This document shows, piece by piece, positions 11,775-23,530 of a stretch of 64,000 nt of DNA. Source of the DNA: Candolleomyces eurysporus (taxonomy: Eukaryota > Basidiomycota > Agaricomycetes > Agaricales > Psathyrellaceae). Position 1 is the stretch's first letter. Each line of letters begins with the position of its first letter. A model generated the notes under the pieces. The model did not search any database and was not told where the DNA came from. It was given only the letters and a program-made list of their open reading frames with translations. The translations under genes were made by a program, and so were the position numbers. The stretch lies in contig JANBPK010001486.1 of assembly GCA_027579435.1 (NCBI GenBank), forward strand, positions 16,414-80,413, read 5' to 3'.

Positions 11775-12775
11775 TGGTTTTGCTCTAATCTTCTGCCTCT
11801 CTTCTCTGTCAAGGGGTTTTGACGATATGGGACGCAAGGGTCAAGCGCGATAGATGCAATTAGATGCGGTGAATGTGATTTCGCTGATTTTTTAAATGCG
11901 TTCAGCGGAGCGGTAGCAAGTTCCTTAAGTGTGTAGCTGAGAGCTATAGACGGCATTCAGCCATTAAACAAACGAGGTCGCAGTACTATACACACCTAAT
12001 GGTTCGGATTACGAACGGAACAACTCAGTGTACCGATGGGTTCCGACGTTCGTCAGTTTGAATCCGAGAGATCTACCGCTCTAGCCTCGTCGTTTCCGTC
12101 GGTTTTTACGAGCTGCCTATCGCTGAATCGAGGTGCACCACGAAAAGGCGGAACGAGACGAAGGTGAAGTGGTTAACGACATATGAGTCAGGAGCTGCCA
12201 ACGTGAAAGCAGCCAGAAGAGGACTCGGCCGCGACCTTTCTGTCAACGGAAAAATTCCGAGATCCATCCAAAGCCGACGTCATGATGATCTTATCAGATA
12301 CTAAGCTCAAGGTACCTCATCGGATTCTATAACAGTCCCGGCGTCTCTTCTCTTCCAACCGACCTTTTGGCAGCAGGCTCTCTAGCTATCTGGAGGCACT
12401 GCCTAGATCGCTGAGCGGGATTCTTCTGTGCCACTTCTTTTCAATTGGTTATGACTTGCTCCCCCTTTCAGCGATTGCCAATCATTCCTCTATACCCTGC
12501 TCGGCTGCAGCCTTGGTAGACTTAGATTCTCCTCCCCTGGATCAAAGCATATGGGCTGCCATCGGTCAATATGGTTGATGATCGTTCATTTTTATCGCAA
12601 CGAGGCTGCAGGTATTTGCTTCAGCGGATTGGCGCCTACCTTTGTTCGGTGAGTCGTTGATCAGATTGTCTTTCGTTCCATAGTCTTGACCGCTATGATT
12701 TCAATGGCATCCTAGTTAATGTGGTCGCAGTTGCAAATCTTCGAGCTGTGGTCAATGCTCTTTCGTAGAGAACTG
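11775..12775. other. Intergenic, no supported gene
   Basis: About 1 kb upstream of the glutamate 5-kinase gene. It has stop codons in all frames and no tRNA-like or repeat structure I could confirm. Confidence 0.4.
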
Positions 12776-12777
12776 CA

Positions 12778-13760
12778 ATGACCTGGACCTACGCTAGATT
12801 ATTTACAAGAGCAATGGCTCCACAGCACCTCGCTTTCGCTCTCTATGTGGGTTTGTCATCATCAATGTCGATTGTATGGCTTTTCGAGCTTAATCACCGC
12901 GTACAGGTGACAGTTAACCTAACTTCAGTCATGTATGAAGTCGAAACGCCGGGAGGGATAGCCATTATATGTGGGTCAAATCGGAGTGGTTTCCCAGAGC
13001 GTTGACCAACGTATTGCCAGGTTGAATTCAAAGAACACGATCCTCGTACCCCAGCAAACTATTCTTGTCGGAGAAAAGAGGTGATCATCCAGATCGCTTG
13101 CACGTCTATCATGCTTTTCGGTCTGCCCAACCCTCAACTTGCTTTAATACTCGGTTTCTCTGACGCGACAGTCTTGCAGCCACAACCGTATCATCCTACA
13201 ACATGGGATTCTCAACCAACTATCGGCTTCAGCCTCTTCACTTTGGGATTTGGTGTTATCACAACGATCATAGTGTCGTTCAGCCAGAAGTTTGGCTGCA
13301 GATCGTTGTATCTTGCTATCATGGTCAGATTCCTGCTGATATATATACATAGTGGCGGCCGAGTGAGCGGGTCACCCTTGGCGCTCCACCTCCAGTGCTA
13401 ACACCCTCTTACTCATACTCTTATTCTTGCCTTGTTCTCCAGAGCGAACAGCATATACGCTGTGCAAAGCGCTAGGTTTTTGCAAAGAGTGTTTCGCTCG
13501 CCTGGGGCGACGATGGTGGGTGGTATGGTGGCGGATTTGTGGGAACCTGCAGGGTGTAGGTTTGACGGAATGCGTGGCGGTCTAATGACTTGTTCACAGC
13601 AGTCGCTCACAGTGGGATCCGAGGGCTCTATTTGGTGCTTCGAGTACGAGTACGACGAAACTTGCGGCGCCTCGCCTTGGTCTTCAACTTTGCGACGTTG
13701 GGTCTGACATCTAGCCAGCTTGACGAAGAACAGAGTCAACGCCGTGTTGGATCCCGTCAA
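12778..13760 (+). pseudogene. Decayed major facilitator superfamily transporter
   Basis: Fragments in different frames match the order of a fungal drug:H+ antiporter (DHA1-like) MFS protein. 13207-13360 reads TIGFSLFTLGFGVI followed by FSQKFGCRSLYL, the TM2-loop2-3 region. 13440-13540 reads SARFLQRVFRSPGATMVGGM followed by VADLWEP, the classical TM4-5 signature. The expected GRRP loop is altered to GCRS. The pieces are separated by stops and a frame change at about 13400, and the remaining ten or so transmembrane helices are missing. I infer an inactive relic. Whether the 12778-13005 ORF is its 5' part is uncertain. Confidence 0.6.
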
Positions 13761-14085
13761 TCGTGATACTCAACCGTATCTGTCCTGCTTTGGAATGAAG
13801 ACGTAGTGTTTAAGCTCCGTGAGTTCCTTGGTTCTTGCTGCTAATCTAGCGGCGTATCGCGCTACATGCCGAATTAAACCAGATATATGTGTAAAGCAGG
13901 AAATGAAATTGTTTTCACTATGTTACCGCCAATTTTCATCGATAACCGCCCAAATACAAGTACCAGTCATGTGGACGCAATCACAGGCCTTGGGCACCGC
14001 TATGGACAAGTTTTGGACATTGTATAAAGATGTGAGCTACCACGAGGCTATTGCTGTTTGCATCTCACCTCACCCACCCAGTACA

Positions 14086-16116
14086 ATGCCCTCCCATTTT
14101 ATACACCCCAGTAACTTCAGCATCGAGGGGATCACGAATATCAGCGCGAATAATTACAACCACTACGGCGAACGCTCATTTAAGAGCTCTATCGAAAGTG
14201 AGATGTTTCGAGCCAGAGGAGTGTGGTCAGGAACTGACCTATCTTTTTGCTGATAGAGCTGCGAGAGCACATTGCTGCTGGAGCGTTGCACAATTCTGCC
14301 GAACGCTGCGATGCACCGAAATGTCATCCAGAAACCAGGGTTGCTGTGCAGGACGAGGTCGTTAGCTGGATACGCCACGGGGATCATGACGGTGTGCCGA
14401 AGAAGCTCATGTGGGTGACGGGCCCTGCAGGGACGGGGAAAACTGCTGTCATGGGCTCAGTCTCCGACACCTGCCAGGGGAAGGGCATCGTCGCTGCTAC
14501 CCATTTCTTCTCATCTTTCTCCGGATCAGCAGACAGGCGCTCAAAGCGATACTTCGTGCCTACGCTGGCATATCAACTCGTCCAGCACAAGGCCTTGTCC
14601 CAAGTTGCAGACGAGATCTTATCCGCCGTCGAACACAATCCAGCGATCTTTGAGCAAAAGCTCGAGGTGCAGCTCGAGCAGCTGATCTTGGAGCCCCTGA
14701 GAGCCTGTCGAGGTCGCCCACGCCTGTTAGAGTGGCCCAAGGCCATCCTGATCGATGGCCTCGACGAATGCGAGGCAGACCAGTACCACGATATGACCCG
14801 AAGCAGCACACCTCGCTCCAAAGAGGATGATCAGATCGAGATCCTCTCCGTTTTGGAGAAGGCCGCTAGCGATCCCGACTTTCCATTCCGCATCGTCATT
14901 GCCAGCCGTCCTGAACATGCCATTAAGCGTTTTTTCGCCGATGTCGCAAACTCCATGACCAGGGAGTTGTTCCTCGACGAGAAGTACGACCCCGACTCCG
15001 ACATGGCGTTGTTCCTCGAGAGCAAGTTTGCGAACATACGACGTCAGTGTCAGCTTCCGTCGTCGTGGCCAGGCAGGTATGCGTCTGGAACCCTGGTCGC
15101 CAATGCTTCCGGGCAGTTCATCTACGTAGCGACAGTAGGGCGATTCATGGAAGGATCCGGCGGGGATCCTGAGCAGCGCCTAAAGCAGGTACTACAGTTG
15201 CCCGGGGTTAATGCCTACACCAATCCACTCGCACCTCTGGATGCGCTGTACGCCCATATCCTTAACTCAAGCCCGGATCCACGCGCTAGCGTTCTGTGGC
15301 TCAATCTGATTTTTCGTGAAAAATACCTGGAGGTACCAGTCAGGCCTGTTTACGGAGAACCGAAAATCCCACCGCCAGCAACGTTTGTTCGCCTATATCT
15401 GGAATCGTATTCTGGGGAGGCATCACATGTGTTTAGAAACCTCAACTCGTTGGTATCCATTCCTTCCATGGAAAATCACAATTCGCCGTATCGCTTGTAC
15501 CACAAGTCCCTGGTGGACTTCCTGCAGCGGAGATCCAGGTCTGGAAACCTGTACATAGAGTCGACGGTCGTCTTTGACCACTTGGTTGACCGTTACTTCC
15601 ACCTTTGGAACAGTAGGTCTTAATCTCTCCTTTGGTACTAAGCTGAACGTAGTTTTAGGCAGGGGCCCAGACCGTTCTCTTACCCCGCAGGAAGAGAGTG
15701 TTTTCTTCTGGGCCTTCTTTTCGTACACTTTAGTCCTGAATGTCTTCTCTGCTGACAACTTGAGTCGCTTAGAGGAAGTGATTTTGCCCTGTGATGTAGC
15801 CTGGTGGTCGCTGTATTTTTTGGAGAAGAACTTCCGTGGGCGCTCTACATTGGAACGCATCTTTGGGAGGGTCCATAAGCAGGTGAGTACCATTCCCCGA
15901 GTGTATGAATTCCTGATAAGTTTTCGCTCATCTTCGTAGTGTCATTGGTATACCCGATGCCGCCCAAGTTGCAGGCATATCAGAAGCGGAATAATCAATG
16001 CCCTCAAGTCTGTCAATTGGAAGACCCCAACTAGGTGGCATCTACTACGACACGGATTTTTTGAGGGGCGGGTAGGGTTTGAGGCGCCCGATTATCCCTA
16101 CGCCTACTGGAATTGA
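14086..16116 (+). CDS. NACHT-domain NLR-type protein, copy 1
   Basis: STAND NTPases of this type act in fungal non-self recognition and programmed cell death; the specific role here is unknown. My model is join(14086-14197, 14257-15612, 15659-15882, 15940-16116), 622 aa, all GT..AG and in frame. Exon 1 encodes a short motif (NFSIEGITNISANNYNHYG). Exon 2 has the Walker A loop TGPAGTGKTAVMGSV, the arginine-containing HFFSSFSGSADRRSKR, Walker B AILIDGLDECEADQ and the sensor segment RIVIASRPEHAI. Exons 3 and 4 form a conserved C-terminal region without visible WD40, ankyrin or TPR repeats. Copies 2 and 3 share this exact four-exon layout. The C-terminal end (after LHLLRH-like residues) differs from the other copies. 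It lies on the opposite strand to them. Confidence 0.85.
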
Positions 16117-16119
16117 GGC

Positions 16120-17228
16120 CAGTCTCTAACGCGCCAGAATAAATTCGTGCTGGTGCAGGTCAAAGAAACAAGACTTTACCTGTGAGCCATCTAATCGTCT
16201 GCCACTCTGCGGTGCATCCCTGACCTACCATGATCTACAAGTGTCAAAGCTGCGTGAGCTTGGAAGCCCCGCTGTTTTCGGAACGACCTATGGATGCCAC
16301 TGTCTTTTGGCCTTTGCATAGGCGCCGAGATATTATATGTACAACTTCGAGTAATGCGAACACTTCAAACCTACGTTTGGGGCATCCTTTGAACTTTATT
16401 CAGCGATCGTAACTAGGTGTGAACCCAAACGAGCCTGTCATTAAGGCGCCAGCAGTTGGCTTGAGGCTCATGATGGAAGGGGTTGGAGAGACCAGCCTTC
16501 AACATAAACGCTCAGACAATTCCGCCGCGTACTAATGTATAGAACATGTCTTCTAAAATTACCAGTAATAATGTCACTACCCCAACCACCACGCCCGACT
16601 CGTCCCAAGCTCTCATCCAACGAAAATGCCAGACAAAAGCTATAGACACAGAAAACAGCGTGCCACATGCGCCGGCGAGTCTTGCTACCCTCATGCGAAC
16701 CCAAGATTCTTCCTTCCAGAAAAACATATTTGTATAAATTCGTGACTAACTAATGCATATCTTTCCCTCTCAAAAGGAGGACTGTGGAGTGCGCTCTGGA
16801 CGGGTTTTGGTGTAGACAGACAGACGCTCACGGCATATGAATAAATGATCTAACCGCGCGATAATGTATAAGAAAGGTCCACATTCCATCAAGCTCGCGA
16901 TAGTTATACACAAGTAACACTACGCCCCAATCACCCGACTTCCCCTTACTCGCGTCCAACGCATCCTGGACCGAAAATGGGTACCAGAAATACACATGAG
17001 GGCGCTAAACCCACATCACAACGTATCGCATGCGCGTCAATCACCAAGGAAAATCAAACAGCCCGACTGGTGCCCGCGTGGTGAGCGGTACGAACGGGCC
17101 TGCTTTCCAGGTAAATCTTGAAACTGGCTTGCTCAGCGGCACAGACGGATGGGTTCATGAATCAATATATGTGGGTCCGTTAGATTTTTCGAGGGGAGCA
17201 AAAAATTACACAGAAATAACAAAAACGT
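16120..17228. other. Intergenic between NLR copy 1 and tRNA-Gly
   Basis: No supported gene. The first few hundred bases are probably the NLR 3' flank. Short ORFs occur on both strands without recognisable motifs. Confidence 0.4.
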
Positions 17229-17230
17229 AT

Positions 17231-17319
17231 GCATTAAGAGGAAATCGAACCCCCGGCGGGTCGAGCTTGGACGCTTCGACTAATGGCAACGACCCAGGTT
17301 ACCACTACCCCATTAATGC
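17231..17319 (-). tRNA. tRNA-Gly(GCC) with a 19-nt anticodon-loop intron
   Basis: Read on the minus strand, the ends GCATTAA and TTAATGC form a perfect 7-bp acceptor stem. The T arm is GGGGG-TTCGATT-TCCTC, with a good B box (GGTTCGATT). The A-box region is TGGGGTAGTGG. The anticodon stem is GGTCG/CGACC (5 bp, extendable to 6). The loop starts TTGCCA, placing T33, anticodon GCC and A37, and is followed by a 19-nt insert at the standard 37/38 intron position, then T38. The insert would need splicing. Found by eye; a covariance-model search was not possible. Confidence 0.78.
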
Positions 17320-17610
17320 TCAATATTTCTTCCCTTCCTGCCCTCGACGAGTATGGAATGAAAGCAACAATTATAGTATTCTCAACCCAGAGATGGAGGT
17401 GGGACACTGATAGCTATGTACCCAGGCCGTCCGGCAGCATAGCAAGTCTAGAAAAATAGATAGACAAGCACTGTACATATATCGTGTCCAGCCAAATTGA
17501 TGAGCGGCGAAGAAAGCACTGTAACGGGTTTATCGACGGGGATGAGAGTCTCTTGCGCAAGGTCGGTTCCAGAAGCCATATCGTTAAAGCATGAGCTTGT
17601 GGCTTTGCTT

Positions 17611-18750
17611 TCAAAAATTCTCTATGATGGCGACGGAGAAGTCGGAGAAAAAGACGTTCTGGTCCTTGGGGCTGGCGAACTCGGGCTTAGAACCTAAGTA
17701 CACAACGTAATGTTAAATTAACATCGCAAAAATGGCAGGGAAAGCGGGAATAGATCAGTCAGTTGTAGGTCCATATATTTGATCAACAAAGCNAAAAAAT
17801 ACACGTACCGCCGAAGAAAGTCTGCATCTGCATTCCACGGAACTTGCCAGCGTTGGAGGTCCTCAGGACAAGACCGCTGACATTAATGACGCTCTTTCCA
17901 TTGACGAACAACTCGATTTCACCGTTGGCCTTGCCGGCATCGTTGAGCTTGACGCGCTCAGCAACAGTGGTCCAGCGACCGGTAGCGAAGGTGAAGGATC
18001 CAGTTCCGACAGAGGCACCATAGGTGGGGTTGCAGTGGGACGAAGGGGGGACGTTGCAGAGCTTCTGGTTTGCAGAGGCACTGGGAGGGAAGTAGGTGTA
18101 GAATTCACCCTTACCCTGGCTTCGCCACATGAGACGGGCAGAGAAACATCCATCATCACGTCGCCCACCAGAGCACCCAACAGCCTCTGCGTCGCTGTTC
18201 CCACCATCTATAAAAAATATTAATAAATGCCGTGCTAGGGTAAGAATTGCGAAAAAAGAGACACTTACAGAGACCAGGGAGCTTTCCACCGAGCTGGAAG
18301 TTGAAGCCCTGAGGGAAGAAGACGGAGTACGCGAAAGTCGCCTCCTTGGCATTCTCCAAGTTCAGGGGTCCAGGAGCGTAAAAGGAGAATCCACCTTGAG
18401 GTTTGTGCCCGAAGGTGTAAGACCCTTTAGGGTAGTGAGCTTGGATGGCNTTTTTTGCCGTCAGGAGCATTGGCATATCGGTGGGGGACACTTTTGAGGA
18501 CATTAGTGGGCCGGAAGGTGCTGTCCGAAAGGGGCAGGGCTTTGCTGGAAGCGGGAGAGGTAGTCCAGGAGTTGCGGGAACCTGCGGGGAAGAGGTTCCC
18601 TAAGAGACCTCCAATGGCGCCGGAGGGTGCGGGCGCCCTGGCACTGAGATCCTCGGATGAACGAGTCACTGGCAGTGGAGCAGCGAGGACGGCGCTTCTG
18701 TAGAGAGCGAGGCAGGCCGCGAGAAGCGGGAGAGCTGAGTAATATCGCAT
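17611..18750 (-). CDS. Secreted polysaccharide lyase, family PL14-like
   Basis: The start at 18750 gives MRYYSALPLLAACLALYRSA followed by VLAAPLP, a clear signal peptide with cleavage near Ala-Ala-Pro. The mature part reads SYTFGHKPQGGFSFYAP, FAYSVFFPQGFNFQLGGKLP, GCFSARLMWRSQGKGEFYTY and FRGMQMQTFFGG. It ends with FASPKDQNVFFSDFSVAI; the stop is at 17611-17613. This order, ending in the MQMQTFFGG and FFSDF segments, is typical of the fungal PL14 beta-jelly-roll lyases that cut uronate polysaccharides such as glucuronan or alginate. The actual substrate is unknown. The N at 18450 falls in an A6 run; without it APDGKKAIQAHYPKGS is one continuous frame, so the gene is probably intact. Three introns are seen. 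Confidence 0.82.
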
Positions 18751-19019
18751 CGTTGTATTGGAACTCGTTCTACGACTGGAGACAAAGCTGTTAGATAGCC
18801 TCTATGTGCGAGCATATGAGATTTTACACTCACGAATGACCTTGTGTGCGTTAACCCGTAACTTATAGGGACCTGCCCCTGGAGAAGTTGTGCCTGTACA
18901 GTGCATTGAATATATGGCTTCGGAGAGTGTCAAAAATGAGAAGGCATTGCTCACCGAAGGGGGCTGTAAAGTGAGGAGTCGCACCAGGCAGCTGAGAGGA
19001 ATGGGTGTCAATTCGACCC

Positions 19020-19026
19020 ATTTATA
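19020..19026 (-). promoter_or_regulatory. TATA box of the PL14 lyase gene
   Basis: The minus strand reads AGAGTATAAATGGG about 270 bp upstream of the ATG at 18750. A likely 5'-UTR intron (GTGAGT near 18834 to CAG near 18778) would explain the distance. Confidence 0.45.
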
Positions 19027-19259
19027 CTCTTTCTGTAGCACGGTTTACGCATGTTGCGAGATCACCGCTACTATCACACTGTGGACGACAACATTTTCAC
19101 AAGCTGATCATAACATTTATGTAAAAGAATCCGCAGTTACTAACTCACCAACAGATACATCATTCCAAATCAATTCCTAAATTGTCCGCGTTAAAGACTG
19201 AAAGTGCCGTATATAACGATGTTGCGTTGATTGAAGCGGGAAAATAGGCGACACAACGA

Positions 19260-20245
19260 CATGGTTGATATTTGCGATACGAACGTAGATGCTGCATCAT
19301 GTTTTCATGGAAATCCGTCCTAAATCCCTCATCCAACTTTGTAACGGTCAGTATTCGAGAACTATCATCGAAATGCACACAGTTGAGAGCATCAGAGGTT
19401 CTCCCGCCTACAGTTTCGATCAGTATCAGAATAGAGGAAAAGAGAGGGCTCAACAAATCAGATCCATGATAACGGTCGTCACTGGTCGCGGNAAACATCA
19501 AAGAGGCAGCTTGCCCTCACCCCCATTCTTGCGCGTGATCTATAGCTGACACCCGAATCTCCCGAGAAACGAGGAACCTGCCCCACGCCGAGCCAACGGA
19601 ACACTTATTCCGTGATAACTCCACGCGTCCTCGGTTGCGAGTAGTGTTGTCGAAGAAAAAGTAAGCGCCTTCTTAAAAGGTTTCAATGAAATTCTTTGCT
19701 GATATTTGGGACGAAGAAAGAATTGGAAATGGTAGAGTCGAAAACATTTTTCCCTGAGTCGATATGGGAGGATTGGAACCGAGAATCGAGACGGGCTGGG
19801 CGGAAGGTGTATGTCCTAGGGCTCAGATGCACAAGGAGTAAGACTAGTTGCTGCCGACTCGGAGCCTGGATTGAACGGCGGACGACAGTGGCGCCGCTAC
19901 AGAGAACTCGCCGGTCGAAGAGTATAATACTGGAGCAGCGAGAACATTGGTGCTCATGGCGAGCCTCGGTATCTACGGTGCCAGGCTCAGAGTGTAGAGT
20001 ATCGCATGGTTGGGTTTAATTGGGACTCATTCTACAATCGCGAACAAATTGGATTCAGTCGATGACTCCGGAGTAGAAAATTATTGTGAAAGTTCAATTA
20101 ATATTACGGCTGCTTGTAAATTTACACACACGCACACGCACACATACACAATAACGATAGTTGACTGTTGATGTTTGCGATGGGGGCTGCTTCATGTTTA
20201 CATTGGAAATTTATCGAACCTTGTAACGGACAGGTTCTTACACCA
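19260..20245. repeat. Degenerate tandem duplication of the PL14/NLR junction
   Basis: 19929-20032 resembles the 5' end of the PL14 gene (18669-18775): both share the GGAGCAGCGAG segment, TATCGCAT and a CATTCTAC or CGTTCTAC end. 19288-19360 resembles 20183-20243 (the CATCATGTTTTCAT and CTTCATGTTTACAT segments, then TTTGTAACGG or CTTGTAACGG). The order is therefore lyase 5' end, NLR flank, lyase 5' end, NLR flank. The second lyase copy has no open frame. Confidence 0.5.
20124..20150. repeat. CA-type microsatellite
   Basis: An imperfect ACAC/GCAC dinucleotide run lies between the degenerate duplication and the end of NLR copy 2. Confidence 0.8.
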
Positions 20246-20331
20246 AGGCCGAAAAATAGATATCCAGATCCTGGAAGGACCTNGGGGGTGGGATGCTTTG
20301 CGTAGAGCCATCCTCACTTCCACTCTCGTCC

Positions 20332-22387
20332 TCACGCTGGATAAATCCCTGACTTCCCGGACTCCACGTGGAAAAATCTGTGGCGTAACAGGTGCAGTCC
20401 GCTCGGGGTCCTCCAACCTGCGGCTTTGAGGGCCTTGGTCATCTCGCTTCTGACATGCCTGCAACTGGGGAGGCATGGGCGATCCCAACGGCACTATGAG
20501 GATGAGAACACAACCAAGGTTCAGAGTCTCCCAGGGGTTATAGACCTCAGCGATGGCACTCACCACCTCGTGGACGTTGCGAAAGACGAAATCGATGTAA
20601 ACAGCGTGGTCCCAGTTTACTCTCTGCAAGAGCCGCTCCACCCACCACGCTATATCGCACGACAAAATAGATTTCTCCAAGCGACTGACGTTCTCCTCGC
20701 CAGTGAAGATAGTCCCGATCGTGGTGCTTGAGAAGAACAAAGAGAAAAAATCGCTCTGTTCCAGCATGGTAAGAGGAGATTCTGGGCCCTTGTCTGCAAT
20801 ACCCCTTCAGTTCAGCGAACAAAGAGGATAAAATGACACCTACTCTTCCAAAGCTCCATGTAACGGTCTACGNAAAAAATCCAACACCGTCGCCGATTCT
20901 ATATACAGCTCGCCAGACCTGGAACGGTCGGCTAGAAAGTCCACAAGTGACTTGTGATACAAGGCATATCGGCCGCTGTCCCTCGAAGGAACACGAACCA
21001 GCGAGTTGAGATTCTCGAATATATATGACGCTTCACCGGGATACGACTCTAGAAATACGCGGGCTACTACTGCTGTAACCGGTGGCGCGCATTCCCAGGA
21101 ATTGGAAGGCGGACCATTCTGGGGTCTTCCGGTCTCGCGGTCGATTGAAACGGCGCGCTCCAGTAGTTTTTCACGAAAGAGAACATTAAGCCAGAGAAGT
21201 TTGGGATGCGGATTCGGATCGCTGTGGAGAATGTGGGAGTATAGTGCGTCCAACGGTGCGAATGGATTGGTGGAGAGTTTGGTACCGGACAACTGTAAGA
21301 TTTGCTTCAAGCATTGGTCGGGGTGCCCCTCGCCTTCGATGAATCGCACAATGGTCGCCACGTAGATGAACTGCCCGGAGGCATTGTTGATCAGCGTTCG
21401 GGATACGTGTTTGCCGGGCCACGAAGACGGGAGACGATATCGACGCCGAATCTTTGCAAACTTGCTCGCAAGGAACAGCGCCATGTCGGCGTCCGGGTTG
21501 TACTTCTCGTCGAGGAACAACTCCCTAGCCACGGAGTTTGCGACATTGGTGAAAAAATGCTTGATGGCGTGTTCGGGACGACTGGCTATGACGATACGGA
21601 AAGGAAAAGCGGGATCTTTGGCGGCTTTCTTCAAAACAGAGAGAATTTCGGTTTGATCATCTTCTTTGGAGCGAAGAGGTGCATTGCTCCGAGCTGTATC
21701 GTGGTATTGGTCCGCCTCGCATTCGTCGAGACCATCGATCAGGATGGCCGACGGCCACTCTGGCGGCTGTGAGTGATCTCGACATGTTCTCAAGGGCGCT
21801 AGAATCAACTCATCGAGCTGCACCTCAAGCATTTGATCGAAGACTGCTGGATTTTGTTCGACGGCGAGGAGAATTCGTTCTGCGACTTGGGGCAAGGCTT
21901 TGTGCTGGACCAGTTGGTAAGCCAACGTAGGCACTAAAAATCGCTTCGAGCGCCTATTGGCCGATCCGGAGAAAGACGAGAAGAAATGGGTAGCAGCGAG
22001 GATACCCTTCCGCTGGCAGGTGTCGGCGACTGACCCCATGACAGCAGTCTTGCCTGCGCCCGCAGGCCCCGTCACCCACATAATCTTCTTGGGCACCCCG
22101 TCACGATCCCCGTGGCGTATCCAGCTGACCACTTCGTCCTGCACTGCAACCCTGGTTTCTTTATGGCATTTAGGTGCGTCACAACGTTCGGCTGAGTTGT
22201 GTAATGCACCAGCTGCGATGTGCTCTCGCAGCTCTGCCAGCAAAGTGTAGTCAGTCCCTGAGCACCACTCCTCCTGCTGAGCTCACTCACTCTCGATAGA
22301 GCTCTTCGGACTTGAGATGTCGTAGTGATTGGTTATGATGTCTCCCCCGACTGTGAAGTGACGAGCATCGTTTAAAATGGAGGACAT
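20332..22387 (-). CDS. NACHT-domain NLR-type protein, copy 2
   Basis: This is the same family and exon layout as the other two copies: exons 22387-22291, 22233-20844, 20793-20564 and 20493-20332. Exon 1 encodes MSSILNDARHFTVGGDIITN. Exon 2 has Walker A TGPAGAGKTAVMGSV, HFFSSFSGSANRRSKR and Walker B AILIDGLDECEADQ. Exon 3 gives ILSCDIAWWVERLLQRVN. Exon 4 gives RSEMTKALKAAGWRTPSGLH and ends GIYPA. The total length is a multiple of three (625 aa) only if the single N at 20873, beside an A6 run, is dropped. With the N counted, the frame shifts just before VDRYMELW. I therefore treat the gene as intact. Its function in recognition or cell death is inferred from the family. Confidence 0.84.
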
Positions 22388-22389
22388 TC

Positions 22390-23530
22390 TGAGTGTAGTG
22401 AGAACAAGAGGGAGGGGGGAGGGAACACGCGTCGGGCAGGTGGCAGTCACACCCCAGTCGCGNTTTTTTAATATAAATTTTGTGCTCTGCACAATACCGA
22501 AAATGCATGTTTCCGGAGTTCACATGACAGGCGCAAAAATCTGAGCGCCTATGGATAACTGATTAGGACACTGGTTCAAACCGGGCATGAGGTCTGTAAT
22601 TAAGGCCTGACAACTGGACACTGTTGGCAAGCGGTGCCGAGGTAAGCAGGTTTCTCTCGGTAAGAACAGGCATTCCTACACAGTTTCCAGGAGCTCAAGC
22701 AAGACAATAGCGATAAGGAGGCTTCAAGAGCGATGGTAGAAGTGCAGCTGAACGGGAGCAGAGAGACGAATGTTCACACTACTGGAGACACCGGCCGATC
22801 GATCGGATTGCTGCGATGACGCAACCCCCACGGTCCTATTAATTCCTGTCTTTCAGGGCAGCGTCAACTGGAAAGCCTGCAACCCAAGTTAGCCTATGCC
22901 CACTAGCACGCTGTGCCCAACTACTAGGGCCTTACAGCAACCTCGTCTGTATCTACTCCTCAGCTGCCTGATAAGACATTATTTTAGTGCCACGTGCCCA
23001 ACGACGGTTGTCGGAATTACACGAATTTAATGGAAAAAATTGGGGGAAAAACAAACCAATATTATCAGCCTCGGGGTTCAGATGAACATTGAAGGTAAAA
23101 TTTAAATTGCTCCTCCGTCTTCTTTTTGCCTGACTCTTAGAGTCCAATTTATGCACGAAACCTCCTCCGAGACTCTCGATCAAGACCGAATATGCATACT
23201 TCTTCAGGACGCCGATCGGAGTGCTCTTTGGGGTCGTCACAAAGCCCTCTGTTTCTTAACATCGAACACTTCGTAAGACAGTGTTTTAGTGCTAGGTGGC
23301 ATTGACATTTACTGAAGCTACACAAATTTCAAGCAGAATCGGGGGAAAAACAATAGTATAAGCCTCAGGACTCAAATGAACATTGGGTCGAATACCCCTC
23401 ACGATTCGCTCTTTCGTCTTCTTCGTTTCGCATGACTCTAGTTAGCATCTGTAGTTCATGAACTGGTGAGGTAAGGACCGTCAAGTGGCAGACCACAATC
23501 ACATGGTTTACTTACATAGTCATTTTTCTT
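22390..23530. other. NLR copy 2/copy 3 spacer with a diverged direct repeat
   Basis: This is the upstream region of copy 2 and the downstream region of copy 3. Two diverged direct copies of about 190 bp occur at 22970-23165 and 23270-23462. They share a TTTTAGTGC start, the GGGGGAAAAACAA segment, a CAGATGAACATTG or CAAATGAACATTG segment and a TCTTCTTT-rich end. They look like duplicated NLR 3' flank. No gene is supported. Confidence 0.5.

Noticed and set aside
22287..22523. ORFs that include the NLR exon-1 motif and run through the N at 22463
   Set aside because: They read through the donor site; the exon starts at the ATG at 22387.
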